A DNA stretch of 64,000 nucleotides from Demequina muriae (GTDB lineage Bacteria > Actinomycetota > Actinomycetes > Actinomycetales > Demequinaceae): NCBI RefSeq assembly GCF_030418295.1, contig NZ_JAUHQA010000001.1, positions 124,001 through 188,000 on the forward strand. The letters are read 5' to 3'. How positions within the stretch are numbered: the stretch's first letter is position 1; each line of letters begins with the position of its first letter. Below are positions 8,456-18,193 of the stretch, piece by piece. The translations under genes and the position numbers were made by a program. Below the pieces are notes generated by a model. The model saw nothing but the letters and a program-made list of their open reading frames with translations, had not been told where the DNA came from and searched no databases.

Positions 8456-10191
8456 AGCTCCAGCCGAATCTGCTCGGCGTCCAGCTGCGCCAGCGCGGCG
8501 GCGAGCGACGCGGAGCTGAAGGCGCCGAGCGCGCGCACGTCCAGCAGCGCTTCGCGTTCGGCCTTGATGAGCGCGATGCGGTGGTCGCGGTCCTCGTCCG
8601 CGGCGGACGCCTCGGAGGACACGGGGAATCCGTGGTCGTCGGTGGGACTGAGGGTGCGAGGATCCGCACGGTCGTCCGCCTCCGCGGCGCGACGGCCCTT
8701 CGACTTCTGGCGTACGGCGCGCAGGTGCTCGCGCTCGTCCTCGACGGCGGCGTCGAGCACCTCGGTGAGTCCCGCGGATTCGACCGCGAGCTCCTCGGGG
8801 GTGGCCGCGCGCGCCGGCTTCAGCAGCGTGAGAGCCCATGACATCGTGCCGCCCTGAATTGCGAGCGAGCCGATCGCGACCAGGTAGGCGATGAGCACCA
8901 GCAGTGACCGGCCGGGAGTGTCGCTCGGGAGCGTCTGGGCCGCGGCGACGGTCACGACGCCACGCATGCCCGCCCACACCATCACGCCGCCCTCACGAGG
9001 GCCGAGCTTGGAACGCAGCAGGTAGCCGTGGTCGGCGTTCATGCGTGCGAGCCTGCGCTTGACCGCCTCCACGCGCGTGCGGCGCGTGGCGTCCGGGTGC
9101 CCTCTCCGCACCAGGCGACGCGCCGTGCGGGCGACACCTGTGGCGGTGCCCGACCTGTTGACGGCCTTGCGCAGCCGCGGTCTCACCTGCTGTGACCGCT
9201 GGGCCGCGTGACGCTGGATGACGAGCAGGGGCGCGACGAATGCGGCCCGCGTCAGCAGCACGGCGACCAGCACCATCGCTGCGGCCTCGAAGGCGAAGAG
9301 CACCCCGAGGTCGTCCTGGCTCACGTCCTCGATGGTCTGGAGCAGCTCGAGGCCGAGGATGAGGTAGATCGCCCCCTCGAGCACGAGCTCGGCGGTGTGC
9401 CAGTTCTGCTGGTGGGAGCGGCGCACCTGAGGCGAGAGCCGACGGGCGGCGCCGTTGCCGCTCACCAGGCCCGCGACCACGGCGGCCACCAGGCCGGACG
9501 CGCCGAGCGCATCCGTCGGCAGCGAGGCGATGAAGGGCACCGCGAAGGAGAACGCGGTGGCGGCGGCCACGTCGGTCATCCGGGAGCGCACCCACAGGCT
9601 GATGCGGCCCACGATCCACCCGATGATGACCGCGAGGACCATCGACACCACGAACTCGGCCGCGACGGTCCAGAGGCTCACGGCCGATGCGGTGGCGGCG
9701 ATGGCGGCCCGGAGCAGCACGAGCGCCGCGGCGTCGTTGAACAGGCTCTCTCCCTCGAGCAGCGCCACCAGGCGCGGCGAGACTCCCTGGCGCTTGACGA
9801 TCGCCGTCGCGACCGCGTCGGTGGGGCTGACGATCGCGCCGAGCGCGAAGGCCCACGGCCACGACAGCGCCGGGAACATCCAGTAGAAGACCGCACCCAT
9901 GAGCACGGTGGTCACAATCGTGAGCGCGACGGACAGTGCGCCGATCGAGCGGAAGTCGCGCCTGAAGTCCGTGGCGGGAACGGCCACCCCGGCTGCGTAC
10001 AGGAGCGGCGGGAGCACACCGGCCAGAATGAACTGCGGATCGATCGAGAGGTCTGGGCCGAAAGGCACCAGGCTCGCCCCCACGCCCAGCGCCACCAGCA
10101 CCAACGGTGAGGCGATGCCGAGCCGGGGGCTCAGGACCGTGGCGAAGGCGATCGCGACGAGCGCGATGACGCCGACGACCAGGAGTTCCAC
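8452..10191 (-). CDS. Na+/H+ antiporter, CPA1/NhaP type
   Basis: A 579 aa antiporter with about 12-13 hydrophobic segments and a cytosolic C-terminal region of about 170 aa. Seen: ILAGVLPPLLYAAG, the TM4 motif IVSPTDAVAT, and the ion-site motif EGESLFNDAAALVL with the conserved Asn-Asp pair. A charged loop (RTARRLVRRGHPDATRRTRVEAVKRRLARM) lies between the late helices. Start is GTG 10191 with a TACGAT hexamer six bases upstream (10198-10203), suggesting a leaderless transcript. It exchanges Na+ or K+ for protons to hold pH and salt balance. The next gene overlaps by four bases. Confidence 0.92.
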   Translation of the reverse strand: MELLVVGVIALVAIAFATVLSPRLGIASPLVLVALGVGASLVPFGPDLSIDPQFILAGVLPPLLYAAGVAVPATDFRRDFRSIGALSVALTIVTTVLMGAVFYWMFPALSWPWAFALGAIVSPTDAVATAIVKRQGVSPRLVALLEGESLFNDAAALVLLRAAIAATASAVSLWTVAAEFVVSMVLAVIIGWIVGRISLWVRSRMTDVAAATAFSFAVPFIASLPTDALGASGLVAAVVAGLVSGNGAARRLSPQVRRSHQQNWHTAELVLEGAIYLILGLELLQTIEDVSQDDLGVLFAFEAAAMVLVAVLLTRAAFVAPLLVIQRHAAQRSQQVRPRLRKAVNRSGTATGVARTARRLVRRGHPDATRRTRVEAVKRRLARMNADHGYLLRSKLGPREGGVMVWAGMRGVVTVAAAQTLPSDTPGRSLLVLIAYLVAIGSLAIQGGTMSWALTLLKPARAATPEELAVESAGLTEVLDAAVEDEREHLRAVRQKSKGRRAAEADDRADPRTLSPTDDHGFPVSSEASAADEDRDHRIALIKAEREALLDVRALGAFSSASLAAALAQLDAEQIRLEL

Positions 10192-10275
10192 CCGCCCATC
10201 GTAGGCAACGCGCGAAGCCCCGAACTGCGATGGGGTTCACCGTTTCTCCAGCGAGAACCGCACCGACGCCGCGTG

Positions 10276-11406
10276 TCAGAACAGCGTGGGCTCCGGCTGC
10301 AGTTCAGCGAGGTTGGCGTGCGCGCCCTTCGCGTCCCCACGGGGAGAGTTCGCGGTGCGCCGCCACTCTCCCTGGTCGTCGCGGGCATCGACGCGCCGCG
10401 CCGGCTCGTTACCCGCGGAGGTCGAGCCCATGGACCCGGTGTTCGGGTCCTCCGGCGCTCGCTCCAGTCCGTGGGCCTCGATCAGCGGCTTGAGGCGGGC
10501 GGCGAGCCAGCGGCGGTACTCCTTGGGGGCGTACGCGCCTTCGCCGTACAGCTCCCGGTAGCGCGGGGTGAGATCCGGCCGATGCGTGTTCAGCCATCGT
10601 GCGTACCACTCCTTCACGCCGGGGCGCAGGTGCAGAGCGGTGTACGTGACAGAGGTGGCGCCCGCGGCCTTGATGCGCGCGAGCGCATTGTCGAGGTGCT
10701 CCTCGGAGTCGGTCAGGAACGGCAGGATCGGCATCATGAAGACGGCGACGTCGAAGCCCGCCTCCGCCGCGGCCGTGACCGTCGCGAGCCGTGCCTGGGT
10801 GGTGGGGGTGCCCGGTTCCATGGACTGCTGCAGCTCGTCGTCGGCGATCGCGATCGACAGCGCCAGGTCGACGGGCACCTGCGTGGCTGCCGCGGCGAGG
10901 CGCGGCAGGTCCCGGCGCAGCAGGGAGCCCTTGGTGAGGATCGATAGTGGCGTGCCTGACTGGGCGAGAGCGTCGATGATCCCCGGCATGAGCTGATACC
11001 GGCCCTCGGCCCGCTGGTACGGATCCGTGTTGGTGCCGAGCGCCACATGCTCGCGGGTCCAGGACTTCTTGGCAAGGTCCTTCTTCAGGGCTTCGACGAT
11101 GTTGATCTTGACGATCAGCTGGCTGTCGAAGTCCTTGCCCTCGTCGAGATCCAGGTACTTGTGGCTGGGCCGCGCGAAGCAGTAGACACACGCATGGGAG
11201 CACCCGCGATACGGGTTGATGGTCCATGTGAACGGGACGGCGCTGGACTGCCCCACCTTGTTGAGGGCGCTCTTGGCGAGCACCTCATGGAACACGATTC
11301 CCTCGAACTCGGGGGTGCGCACGGAGCGCACGAGGTTGCCCATGCGCGCCAGGCCGGGCAGCGCATCGGCGCTCTCCGCCGTGACCGCCTGACCCTCCCA
11401 TCGCAT
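10276..11406 (-). CDS. Rv2578c-family radical SAM protein
   Basis: A 376 aa radical SAM enzyme of the actinobacterial Rv2578c group, related to spore photoproduct lyase-like and SplB-type proteins. Seen: Fe-S motif NPYRGCSHACVYCFARPSH (CxxxCxxC) at about 67-85, SAM-binding LGTNTDPYQRAEGRY, and LSILTKGSLLRRDLPRLA. The C-terminus carries a hydrophilic tail ending in QPEPTLF. Start chosen at ATG 11406, giving an N-terminus RWEGQAVTAES typical of the group; longer frames upstream lack support. The substrate is unknown; relatives are occasionally placed near DNA-repair genes, but nothing here supports a specific pathway. Confidence 0.88.
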   Translation of the reverse strand: MRWEGQAVTAESADALPGLARMGNLVRSVRTPEFEGIVFHEVLAKSALNKVGQSSAVPFTWTINPYRGCSHACVYCFARPSHKYLDLDEGKDFDSQLIVKINIVEALKKDLAKKSWTREHVALGTNTDPYQRAEGRYQLMPGIIDALAQSGTPLSILTKGSLLRRDLPRLAAAATQVPVDLALSIAIADDELQQSMEPGTPTTQARLATVTAAAEAGFDVAVFMMPILPFLTDSEEHLDNALARIKAAGATSVTYTALHLRPGVKEWYARWLNTHRPDLTPRYRELYGEGAYAPKEYRRWLAARLKPLIEAHGLERAPEDPNTGSMGSTSAGNEPARRVDARDDQGEWRRTANSPRGDAKGAHANLAELQPEPTLF

Positions 11407-11501
11407 GCGACCATTCGAACACGCGTTCGATCCGCCGTCAAACACCACGGCGCGCGCGTCGCTCCAGCGCTGTGCTCGCCAAGGGCCGGGCCGCGGCGGG
11501 G

Positions 11502-12284
11502 TCAGCCCTCGATGTCGGCCTGACGCACGGCGAGCGAGAACGCCGGCACCTCGCCCTCGGGCACTGCGACGTCGAGCATCATCGCCGTCGCATCGTGTGC
11601 CTGCGGAGCGATGACGCTCCAGGTCACGTGGCTCAGGTCGGCCTCGGGCTGGCCGATGACGGCGGCGTCGCGTGCGCAGATTCCTTCTGCGCCCGGCGGC
11701 ACCAGACCGGGCAGGTGGCGGGTCTCGCCGGCCCCATCGGCACTGCACTCCCCCAGCGACACCCACTCGGTCTGCCAGGAGTTGTCCAAGGATGCGGGAC
11801 TCCACGACAGCTCGACCCAGACCTCACCGGCAGGCTCGCCGCGCGCCTGCCACGGCCACTGCGTCGCGCGGGATTGCGTGGTCCACGCGCCGCTCGCGAC
11901 GGCGCGGTAGTAGTCCTTCGCCGGATCCTCGTCCGGGAGGCGATACACGTCGATGCACACCTCGGCCTGGCCGCTGGCGGTCACGGCTGCCACGAACGCA
12001 GGACGCACGTCCGTCGCGGCCCACGTCATGGGTTCAGCGCACACGGTCTGGACGGGACCGGTGAGCCCCGAGCCTTCGGCCGGCGCGACCACGGGCATGG
12101 ACTGAGCTCCGGGCTCCGCCTCCGGCGGCCCATCGTCGAGGGTCGCTCGCAGCACCAGCCACAGGGCGACCAGCGCCAGCACCCCCGTCACGAGCGTCGC
12201 CGTCAGGAGCCACGCTCTCGCGCCCCGGCGCGCGGAACCGGTGGGCGCGTCGCCCTGAATGCCGTGGCCCGTGGTGCCGGACAT
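11502..12284 (-). CDS. Membrane-anchored hypothetical protein
   Basis: A 260 aa protein with a short cytosolic N-terminus, one hydrophobic helix (AWLLTATLVTGVLALVALWLVL, about 24-45) and a large extracytoplasmic region of about 210 residues. That region has four Cys (VCAEP, EVCIDVY, LGECSAD, EGICARD), compatible with two disulfides outside the cell, and ends in a beta-rich FSLAVRQADIEG. No family recognised. Start at 12284 follows GGAGGCGAC. It is transcribed away from the DUF4914 gene and sits 95 nt upstream of the radical SAM gene start. Confidence 0.7.
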   Translation of the reverse strand: MSGTTGHGIQGDAPTGSARRGARAWLLTATLVTGVLALVALWLVLRATLDDGPPEAEPGAQSMPVVAPAEGSGLTGPVQTVCAEPMTWAATDVRPAFVAAVTASGQAEVCIDVYRLPDEDPAKDYYRAVASGAWTTQSRATQWPWQARGEPAGEVWVELSWSPASLDNSWQTEWVSLGECSADGAGETRHLPGLVPPGAEGICARDAAVIGQPEADLSHVTWSVIAPQAHDATAMMLDVAVPEGEVPAFSLAVRQADIEG

Positions 12285-12618
12285 GTCGCCTCCTTGCAGG
12301 CGTGTCGTCGCCGATGCGGTGATGGGGCAGCACGGCCTGGCGTGAGCATAGGGCCGCCAGCCTCGCGGAGGGAAGAGGCAGTCGCCATGACCTCGCCCCA
12401 GCATCGGCCGGGGGCCCTCAGTGGCGCAGACGCCCCCTGGCCTCCCCCGCATCGGCCCTCCACCATGTGCACTGGGACGTAGGTCCCTTGACCCGTTCTT
12501 GACGAACGCCATACTCGATGCAGGGCGACCCCGCGCTCCGGACCGTGACTGACCACACCCTCACCGCAGAGACCGTGACACCGCGCCGCTGCACGACCCA
12601 CCCTCGCGAGGAGCCATC
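12285..12618 (+). promoter_or_regulatory. Intergenic region with DUF4914 promoter
   Basis: 334 bp between divergent genes. On the plus strand TTGACC (12488-12493) and CATACT (12510-12515) with a 16 nt spacer resemble a housekeeping promoter, about 100 nt before the DUF4914 ATG. The GGCCGATGC motif occurs twice nearby (12401, 12449, reverse orientation). GGAGC precedes the ATG at 12619. No other gene seen. Confidence 0.5.
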
Positions 12619-14532
12619 ATGACCACTGCCCGCACCGCAGCCGCCCTGAGCGATGTCGCCCTCGCCCCTGACGTCAGGCGCATGCTCGCGACCGCTCCCT
12701 CCGTGACCGTCCCGGCCACGCGGGCCGAGCTGTATGCGATCGCGCTCGGCCCCGACGGCGGCCCCGAGTTCTCCGTCGACTACGACGTCGACGGCGAGTC
12801 GATCACCGAGGCGACTGTGACGCGCTGCCGCAACGGCCTTGCGGTCAACTACCCCGAGGACTACATGCGCCGGCGCGACCCGCAGTGCATGGTCATCGCG
12901 GACTCGCGCCCCACCGACAAGACGCGCTTCGCCGACAGATTCGGCCACGGCTTCGGCGACACGCGCGCGGACACCCTCGCGTGGATGGCGCGCCAGGACC
13001 TGGTGGTGGTGCCGTTCAAGGCCGGAGGGCCCATCCACGGATCGCCGTCGCTCGCGATCGTGCCGGTCAACGCCGCGTTCTTCGCGCTCGCCCTCGTGGA
13101 CCTGCAGGGCTGGGTGACGCTCGACGAGCTCGGGCCGTTCGACCCGCGCTCGATCCTGTACGTCGCTCCCCCATTCCGCCACAGTCATTTCGAGGGCCGC
13201 CAGGTGGTGGTCCACGACCGCTCCGAGACGCTGCACGAGATCTTCGCGTACAACCTGTACCCCGGGCCGAGCGCCAAGAAGGGCGTCTTCTCCGTGCTGC
13301 TCGACATCGGCGAGGCCGAGGGGTGGATCACGGCGCACGCCTCGTCGGTGCGCGTCACCACGCCGTACGACAACGAGACCGTGGTGATGCACGAGGGCGC
13401 CTCCGGCGGCGGCAAGTCGGAGATGTGCCAGGAGCTGCGGCGCGAGGACGACGGTCGCATCCTGCTGGGGGCCAACGTCGTCACCGAGGAGCCGTACTAC
13501 ATCACGCTGTCCGAGACGTCGGACCTGTCCCCCGTGACCGACGACATGACCCTGTGCCACCCCGCGGTCCAGGACGGCAGCGGACGCATGGTGGTCGCGG
13601 ACGCGGAGGACGGCTGGTTCGTGCGCGTCGACAACCTGCGCACCTACGGCGAGGACCCGCACCTCGAGCGCGCCGTGATCCACCCGGACACGCCGCTGGT
13701 GTTCTTCAACATCCAGGGCGTCGCCGATGCCACGGTGCTGCCGTGGGAGCACACGCTCGACTCGACCGGAGAGCCCTGCCCCAACCCCCGCGTGGTGATC
13801 CCGCGGCGCATGATCGAAGACATCGTCAACGAGCCCCAGCCCGTGGACGTGCGGACGTTCGGCGTGCGCATGCCCGCGTGCACTCGCGACCATCCCAGCT
13901 ACGGAATCATGGGGCTGGCGCACTTCGTGCCGCCTGCCATCGCCTGGCTGTGGCGACTGGTGGCGCCGCGCGGCGACAAGAACCCCTCGATCGGCGAGGC
14001 GGCCGATGCGCTCTCGACCCTTGAGCACGGCGGCATGGTCTCGGAAGGCGTGGGCTCATACTGGCCGTTCTCGACCGGCACCAAGGTCGCGGCCGCGAAC
14101 CTGCTCCTCGAGCAGCTCGTCACGTACGACCACACCCGCTACGTGCTCACCCCGAACCAGCACATCGGCGCCTATCACGTGGGCTTCTCCGCCGAGTGGC
14201 TCACCCGGGAGTGGCTCGCGCGCAAGGGCGGGGGCCGCATGCGCGCCGAGCAGCTCGAGCCCGCGCGGTGCGCACTGTTCGGCTACACCCCGCACGAGAT
14301 CACCCTGGACGGGCAACCGGTCCGGCGCACGCTGCTGCGGCCCGAGATGCAGTCGCAGGTGGGCGTCGAGGCGTACGACGAGGGCTGCCGCATCCTCACG
14401 GGCTTCTTCAAGTCCGAGCTCGCGCAGTTCGTGACGCCGGACCTGTCCGACCTGGGCCGGCGCATCATCGAGACCTGTCTCGCCGACGGCACCGTGGAAG
14501 ACTACGAGGCGCTCACGCCCACCTATCTCTAG
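12619..14532 (+). CDS. DUF4914 protein, PEP-carboxykinase-like
   Basis: A 637 aa cytosolic protein matching the length and layout of the DUF4914 family. A P-loop-like EGASGGGKSEM lies at about 259-269, in the position of the kinase-1a motif of ATP-dependent phosphoenolpyruvate carboxykinases; further landmarks are SILYVAPPFRHSHFEGRQ, KGVFSVLLDIGEAEGW and a late HIGAYHVGFSAEWLTREWLAR. The family is thought to share the PEPCK fold but its substrate is not established. It has its own promoter and is followed by an acetyltransferase after 50 nt. Annotating it as a PEPCK would be unsafe. Confidence 0.82.
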   Translation: MTTARTAAALSDVALAPDVRRMLATAPSVTVPATRAELYAIALGPDGGPEFSVDYDVDGESITEATVTRCRNGLAVNYPEDYMRRRDPQCMVIADSRPTDKTRFADRFGHGFGDTRADTLAWMARQDLVVVPFKAGGPIHGSPSLAIVPVNAAFFALALVDLQGWVTLDELGPFDPRSILYVAPPFRHSHFEGRQVVVHDRSETLHEIFAYNLYPGPSAKKGVFSVLLDIGEAEGWITAHASSVRVTTPYDNETVVMHEGASGGGKSEMCQELRREDDGRILLGANVVTEEPYYITLSETSDLSPVTDDMTLCHPAVQDGSGRMVVADAEDGWFVRVDNLRTYGEDPHLERAVIHPDTPLVFFNIQGVADATVLPWEHTLDSTGEPCPNPRVVIPRRMIEDIVNEPQPVDVRTFGVRMPACTRDHPSYGIMGLAHFVPPAIAWLWRLVAPRGDKNPSIGEAADALSTLEHGGMVSEGVGSYWPFSTGTKVAAANLLLEQLVTYDHTRYVLTPNQHIGAYHVGFSAEWLTREWLARKGGGRMRAEQLEPARCALFGYTPHEITLDGQPVRRTLLRPEMQSQVGVEAYDEGCRILTGFFKSELAQFVTPDLSDLGRRIIETCLADGTVEDYEALTPTYL

Positions 14533-14582
14533 CCGGGCGCTCTCGCCGTGCGCACGCCCACGCGCGGTCGCAGCCTCGAGGG

Positions 14583-15077
14583 ATGGCCGATGCGCGCGCC
14601 CAGAGACCGCTCGAGGCGGCGGCAGCGACGCGGGTCGCGTCGGTCGACGACGCGGCAGTGCTCGCGCGGCTGCTGTGGGACTTCAACACCGAGTTCGAGG
14701 CCCCGATCGACGCCGTCGAGGTGCTCGAGGCGCGGCTCCGGAGGGTGCTCGCGGGCGATCGCTTCTGGGCGCTCCTCGCGGGCGACCCCGCGGCGGGATT
14801 CGTGACGCTCGCGATGAGGGACTCGGCGCTCACCGCGGGTCCGGTCGCCTACCTCGAGGACTTCTACGTCGTTCCCGAACTCCGTGGCCGCGGCATCGGC
14901 TCCGCGCTGATGGGCCTGCTGCTCGAGGAGGTGTCGCGCCGCGGCATCGCCATGGTCGAGATCGGGGTGGACGAGCCCGACGATGGCGCGCTGCGCTTCT
15001 ATGAGCGTCACGCGTTCGTCCACCGCGACCCGGAGACGGGCGACCGCGCCTTCTACCTCTACCGCGAGTTCGGCTGA
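14583..15077 (+). CDS. GNAT family N-acetyltransferase
   Basis: A 164 aa acetyltransferase. The acetyl-CoA loop is clear: YLEDFYVVPELRGRGIGSALMGLLLEE (V-x-x-x-x-R-G-x-G-I/G at about 97-104), followed by MVEIGVDEPDDGALRFYERHAFV, the typical strand and helix ending of a GNAT fold. The only in-frame ATG is 14583, which overlaps a GGCCGATGC motif and has GAGGG directly adjacent, too close for a normal ribosome-binding site, so the start is tentative. Acceptor unknown. It may be read with the DUF4914 gene upstream. Confidence 0.85.
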   Translation: MADARAQRPLEAAAATRVASVDDAAVLARLLWDFNTEFEAPIDAVEVLEARLRRVLAGDRFWALLAGDPAAGFVTLAMRDSALTAGPVAYLEDFYVVPELRGRGIGSALMGLLLEEVSRRGIAMVEIGVDEPDDGALRFYERHAFVHRDPETGDRAFYLYREFG

Positions 15078-15086
15078 CCCCAGCCC

Positions 15087-15099
15087 AGGCGCGTCGCCT
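15087..15099. terminator. Small hairpin between convergent genes
   Basis: AGGCG-CGT-CGCCT lies between the GNAT stop and the SulP stop, partly over the latter. Short stem, no T tract; a weak bidirectional terminator at best. Confidence 0.35.
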
Positions 15100-16651
15100 A
15101 GTGGCCGCCGCCCAGGTTGCCCGCGAGCCGATCGAGGCGGGTCTGGGTGTCCTCGTTCGCGCCCACAATGGTGACGGACTTGCCCTTCTTGGCGTACTTG
15201 TGACGCACGGCGTCGAGAGCGGCCACGGTCGAGGCATCCCAGACGTGTGCGCCGGAGATGTCGATCACGATGTTGTGCGGGTCCCCCGAGTACTCGAACT
15301 GGTAGATCAGGTCGTTGGAGGAGGCGAAGAACAGCTCCCCCTCGACGGCGTAGACGCGCTGGTCGTCCTCGTCCGTCGCGTCCAGACGGGTCACCGTGGT
15401 GAGGTGCGCGATCCGGCGGGCGAACAGCACCATCGCGGTGAGCACGCCCACGCCCACGCCGATCGCGAGGTTGTGGGTCCACACCGTGATGATCACGGTG
15501 ACGAGCATCACCGCGGTCTCCGACTTGGGCATCATCTTCAGCGTGCCCGGGTGGACCGAGTGCCAGTCGAAGGTGCCGACGGCCACCATGATCATCACGG
15601 CCACGAGCGCTGCCATGGGGATGGTCGCGACGGTGTCGCCCAGGCCCACCACCAGGATCAGCAGGAACACTCCGGCCAGGAAGGTCGAGATGCGGGTGCG
15701 GGCGCCGGAGGCCTTCACGTTGATCATGGTCTGACCGATCATCGCGCAGCCTCCCATGCCGCCGAAGAAGCCGGTGACGATGTTCGCGGTGCCCTGGCCC
15801 CACGTCTCGCGCGTCTTGTTCGAGTGGGTGTCGGTGACGTCGTCCACGAGTTTGGCGGTCAGCAGGGACTCGATGATGCCCACCAGCGCCATCGCGAGCG
15901 CGTAGGGCGCGATGATCTGCAGCGTCTCGAGGTTGAGCGGGACGTCCGGGATGAACAGCGTGGGCAGCGAGTCGGGCAGCTCGCCCTCGTCGCCCACGGT
16001 CGGGACGTTGATGACGGCGATGATGGCGGCGGCGGTGAGGAAGACGATGGCCACGAGGGGCGCGGGGACGACCGTGGTCCAGCGCGGCATCAGCACCATG
16101 ATCACGATGCCGACGGCGACCATGGGGTACACGGCCCACGGCACGTCGGTGAGGTGCGGGATCTGCGACATGAAGATCAGGATCGCCAGGGCGTTGACGA
16201 AGCCCACCATGACGGAGCGCGGGATGAACCGCATCATCTTGGCGACGCCGAGCAGGCTCAGCACCACCTGGAGCACGCCCGCCAGGATGACGGTGGCGAT
16301 GAAGTAGTCCATGCCGTACTCGCGCACCACCGGCGCGATCACTAGCGCGACCGCACCCGTGGCCGCCGAGATCATCGCGGGCCGGCCGCCCACGAAGGCG
16401 ATGGTGACGGCCATGGTGAACGAGGCGAACAGGCCCACGCGCGGGTCGACGCCGGCGATGATCGAGAACGCGATCGCCTCGGGGATGAGCGCGAGCGCGA
16501 CGACCAGTCCCGCGAAGACCTCGGTGCGGAGGCGGCGCGGCGACTTGAGTGCCTGCATCACGGAGAAGGACTCGTCGGCCTCGGGCGCGCCCTTCACGGG
16601 CTGCGGCGTAGGAGCGGGATCGGACAGGTATGGGCGGGCGTTATCGGACAC
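15098..16651 (-). CDS. SulP family anion transporter with STAS domain
   Basis: A 517 aa SLC26/SulP transporter. About 10-12 hydrophobic segments start at [24 protein letters not shown], the conserved SulP entry region; [23 protein letters not shown] and [29 protein letters not shown] are strong family matches. A C-terminal STAS domain (about 410-517) contains [26 protein letters not shown]. It most resembles BicA-like bicarbonate or sulfate carriers; the anion is not decided. Start GTG 16651 follows AAGGAATGACGC. A second, more distant SulP gene sits at 35976-37691. Confidence 0.92.
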   Translation of the reverse strand: MSDNARPYLSDPAPTPQPVKGAPEADESFSVMQALKSPRRLRTEVFAGLVVALALIPEAIAFSIIAGVDPRVGLFASFTMAVTIAFVGGRPAMISAATGAVALVIAPVVREYGMDYFIATVILAGVLQVVLSLLGVAKMMRFIPRSVMVGFVNALAILIFMSQIPHLTDVPWAVYPMVAVGIVIMVLMPRWTTVVPAPLVAIVFLTAAAIIAVINVPTVGDEGELPDSLPTLFIPDVPLNLETLQIIAPYALAMALVGIIESLLTAKLVDDVTDTHSNKTRETWGQGTANIVTGFFGGMGGCAMIGQTMINVKASGARTRISTFLAGVFLLILVVGLGDTVATIPMAALVAVMIMVAVGTFDWHSVHPGTLKMMPKSETAVMLVTVIITVWTHNLAIGVGVGVLTAMVLFARRIAHLTTVTRLDATDEDDQRVYAVEGELFFASSNDLIYQFEYSGDPHNIVIDISGAHVWDASTVAALDAVRHKYAKKGKSVTIVGANEDTQTRLDRLAGNLGGGH

Positions 16652-16836
16652 GCGTCATTCCTTCGTGTGTTGCGGGCGCGCACGCCCGAGGGACATCGCC
16701 ATGACGACGCGGACCCTGGTGGGGACTGGACTGGAGTGCGCAACGCTGCGCCACGATTCGCGATGCCGAGCGACGGCTATCGATGCAGGACCGGGGGCTT
16801 GCACGTGGCGGCCGCCTGGCCGCGCACCACCCTACC
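16652..16836. other. Intergenic, sulP upstream region
   Basis: 185 bp between the MFS stop and the sulP start, both on the minus strand. It holds the sulP ribosome-binding site. I see no clear -35/-10 pair or strong hairpin. Confidence 0.35.
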
Positions 16837-18189
16837 CTAACGTGACGGGAGACTTGCCCCTGAGGGGCCAGCGACCGCCTCGTCGTCATCCGCATCGGGC
16901 TCGGGTGCCCGCCCAGGCTCGCCCCGCATCGGCGCAGGCTCGGGGGCGACGAGCGCCCACACCGCGATCACGAGCGGAATCGCGGAGCTCGCCACGAGCA
17001 CCGGCGAGTACGAGCCGATGCGGTCGAACACCGCCGCGAAGAGGAGCGGCCCCAGTGCGGTCCCGCCCACGCTGATGGACGCCACGAGCCCACGGATCGC
17101 GCCGATGTGACGCGTGCCGAAGTAGCGCGGCAGGGTCGCCGCCTCGACCGCGCGGATCATGTTGCTCGCCGTGCCGAGCAGGATGCCGAAGATGATCGCG
17201 GACACCCCCGGGCCCACCTGCGCTCCCCACACGAGTGCGAGCGCGAGCGACACCATCGAGCCGACCGTCATCCACCGCGGCGCGAACCGGTCGATGAGGT
17301 ACCCCGTGACGAGCGTGGCCGCGAGGCCCGCGACCGTCTGGGGGATGAAGTTCGCGGCCGCCTCCGTCGCGGTCAGCCCGCGTGCGGTCAGGAGGCTGAT
17401 CTGGTGGAACGCGACGGCCGTGGTCAGCAGCCCGGCGACGGCGACGGCCGCGGCGACGAGCCAGAAGTACTGGTGACGCAGCACCTGCGAGCGGGTGAGT
17501 CCCGGCTCCGGGATGACCGGCGCATCGGGGTGTGGCGCGGCGTCGCCATCGGGCCGCTGCCCCAGGGCCGCCGGTCGATCGCGCATGGCGACGAGCCCGA
17601 GCGGGATGACGACGGCCCACACCACGAGGCCCTCGATGAGCCACGCCGTACGCCACCCGTGCTGAGAGATCAGGCCCTCGAGCAGCAGCGGCGTCATGGA
17701 GATGCCCACGGCGCCGACGGCGGAGACGATGCCCGTCGCGAGACCGCGCCGACGCTCGAACCACAACGCGGCCGCCGTGGTGGCAGTGAGCCCCAACGCC
17801 CCTTGGCCCGCCATGCGCACGCCCACGAAGCCCGCGGTCAGGCCCACGATCGAACTCACGAACGACAGTGCGATGAGCAGTGCGCCGAACGCGAGCCCGA
17901 TCACGGCCATGGTGCGGCGCACGCCGTAGCGGTCAAGCGCCCGGCCGATGAAGGGCAGCGCGACCGCTCCCCCGAGGGTCCCGATCAGATACGCGGTGGC
18001 GATCGCCGAACGTGAGACTCCCAAGTCCTCGATCAGCGGATCGATGAACAGCGAGATGCCCACCGTCTGGCCCGGCCCGGTCGCGGCGAGCGCGATCGAG
18101 GCGAAGACGACGATGTGCCAGCCGTAGAAGCCCTGCGACGAGAGCGCGCGGACCCGAGAGGCCGACGAGTGCGGTGGGGTGCTCCGCAT
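16837..18189 (-). CDS. MFS transporter (OFA/monocarboxylate-like)
   Basis: A 450 aa major facilitator with 12 predicted helices. The N-terminus FYGWHIVVFASIALAATGPGQTVGISLFIDPLIEDLGVSRS is typical of the oxalate:formate/monocarboxylate-like MFS group; loop 2-3 reads GRALDRYGVRRTM, and the second half contains TGYLIDRFAPRW and RYFGTRHIGAIRG. It starts four bases after the prfC stop on the same strand, so it is probably the third gene of a MerR-prfC-MFS operon. Substrate unknown; small organic acids are a family-level guess. The C-terminus is charged and variable. Confidence 0.85.
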   Translation of the reverse strand: MRSTPPHSSASRVRALSSQGFYGWHIVVFASIALAATGPGQTVGISLFIDPLIEDLGVSRSAIATAYLIGTLGGAVALPFIGRALDRYGVRRTMAVIGLAFGALLIALSFVSSIVGLTAGFVGVRMAGQGALGLTATTAAALWFERRRGLATGIVSAVGAVGISMTPLLLEGLISQHGWRTAWLIEGLVVWAVVIPLGLVAMRDRPAALGQRPDGDAAPHPDAPVIPEPGLTRSQVLRHQYFWLVAAAVAVAGLLTTAVAFHQISLLTARGLTATEAAANFIPQTVAGLAATLVTGYLIDRFAPRWMTVGSMVSLALALVWGAQVGPGVSAIIFGILLGTASNMIRAVEAATLPRYFGTRHIGAIRGLVASISVGGTALGPLLFAAVFDRIGSYSPVLVASSAIPLVIAVWALVAPEPAPMRGEPGRAPEPDADDDEAVAGPSGASLPSR

Positions 18190-18193
18190 CCCG

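Noticed and set aside
8456..8977. N-terminal extension of the DUF2233 lipoprotein
   Set aside because: It would place the signal peptide in the middle of the protein and overlap nhaP; the GTG at 8455 puts the lipobox at the normal position.
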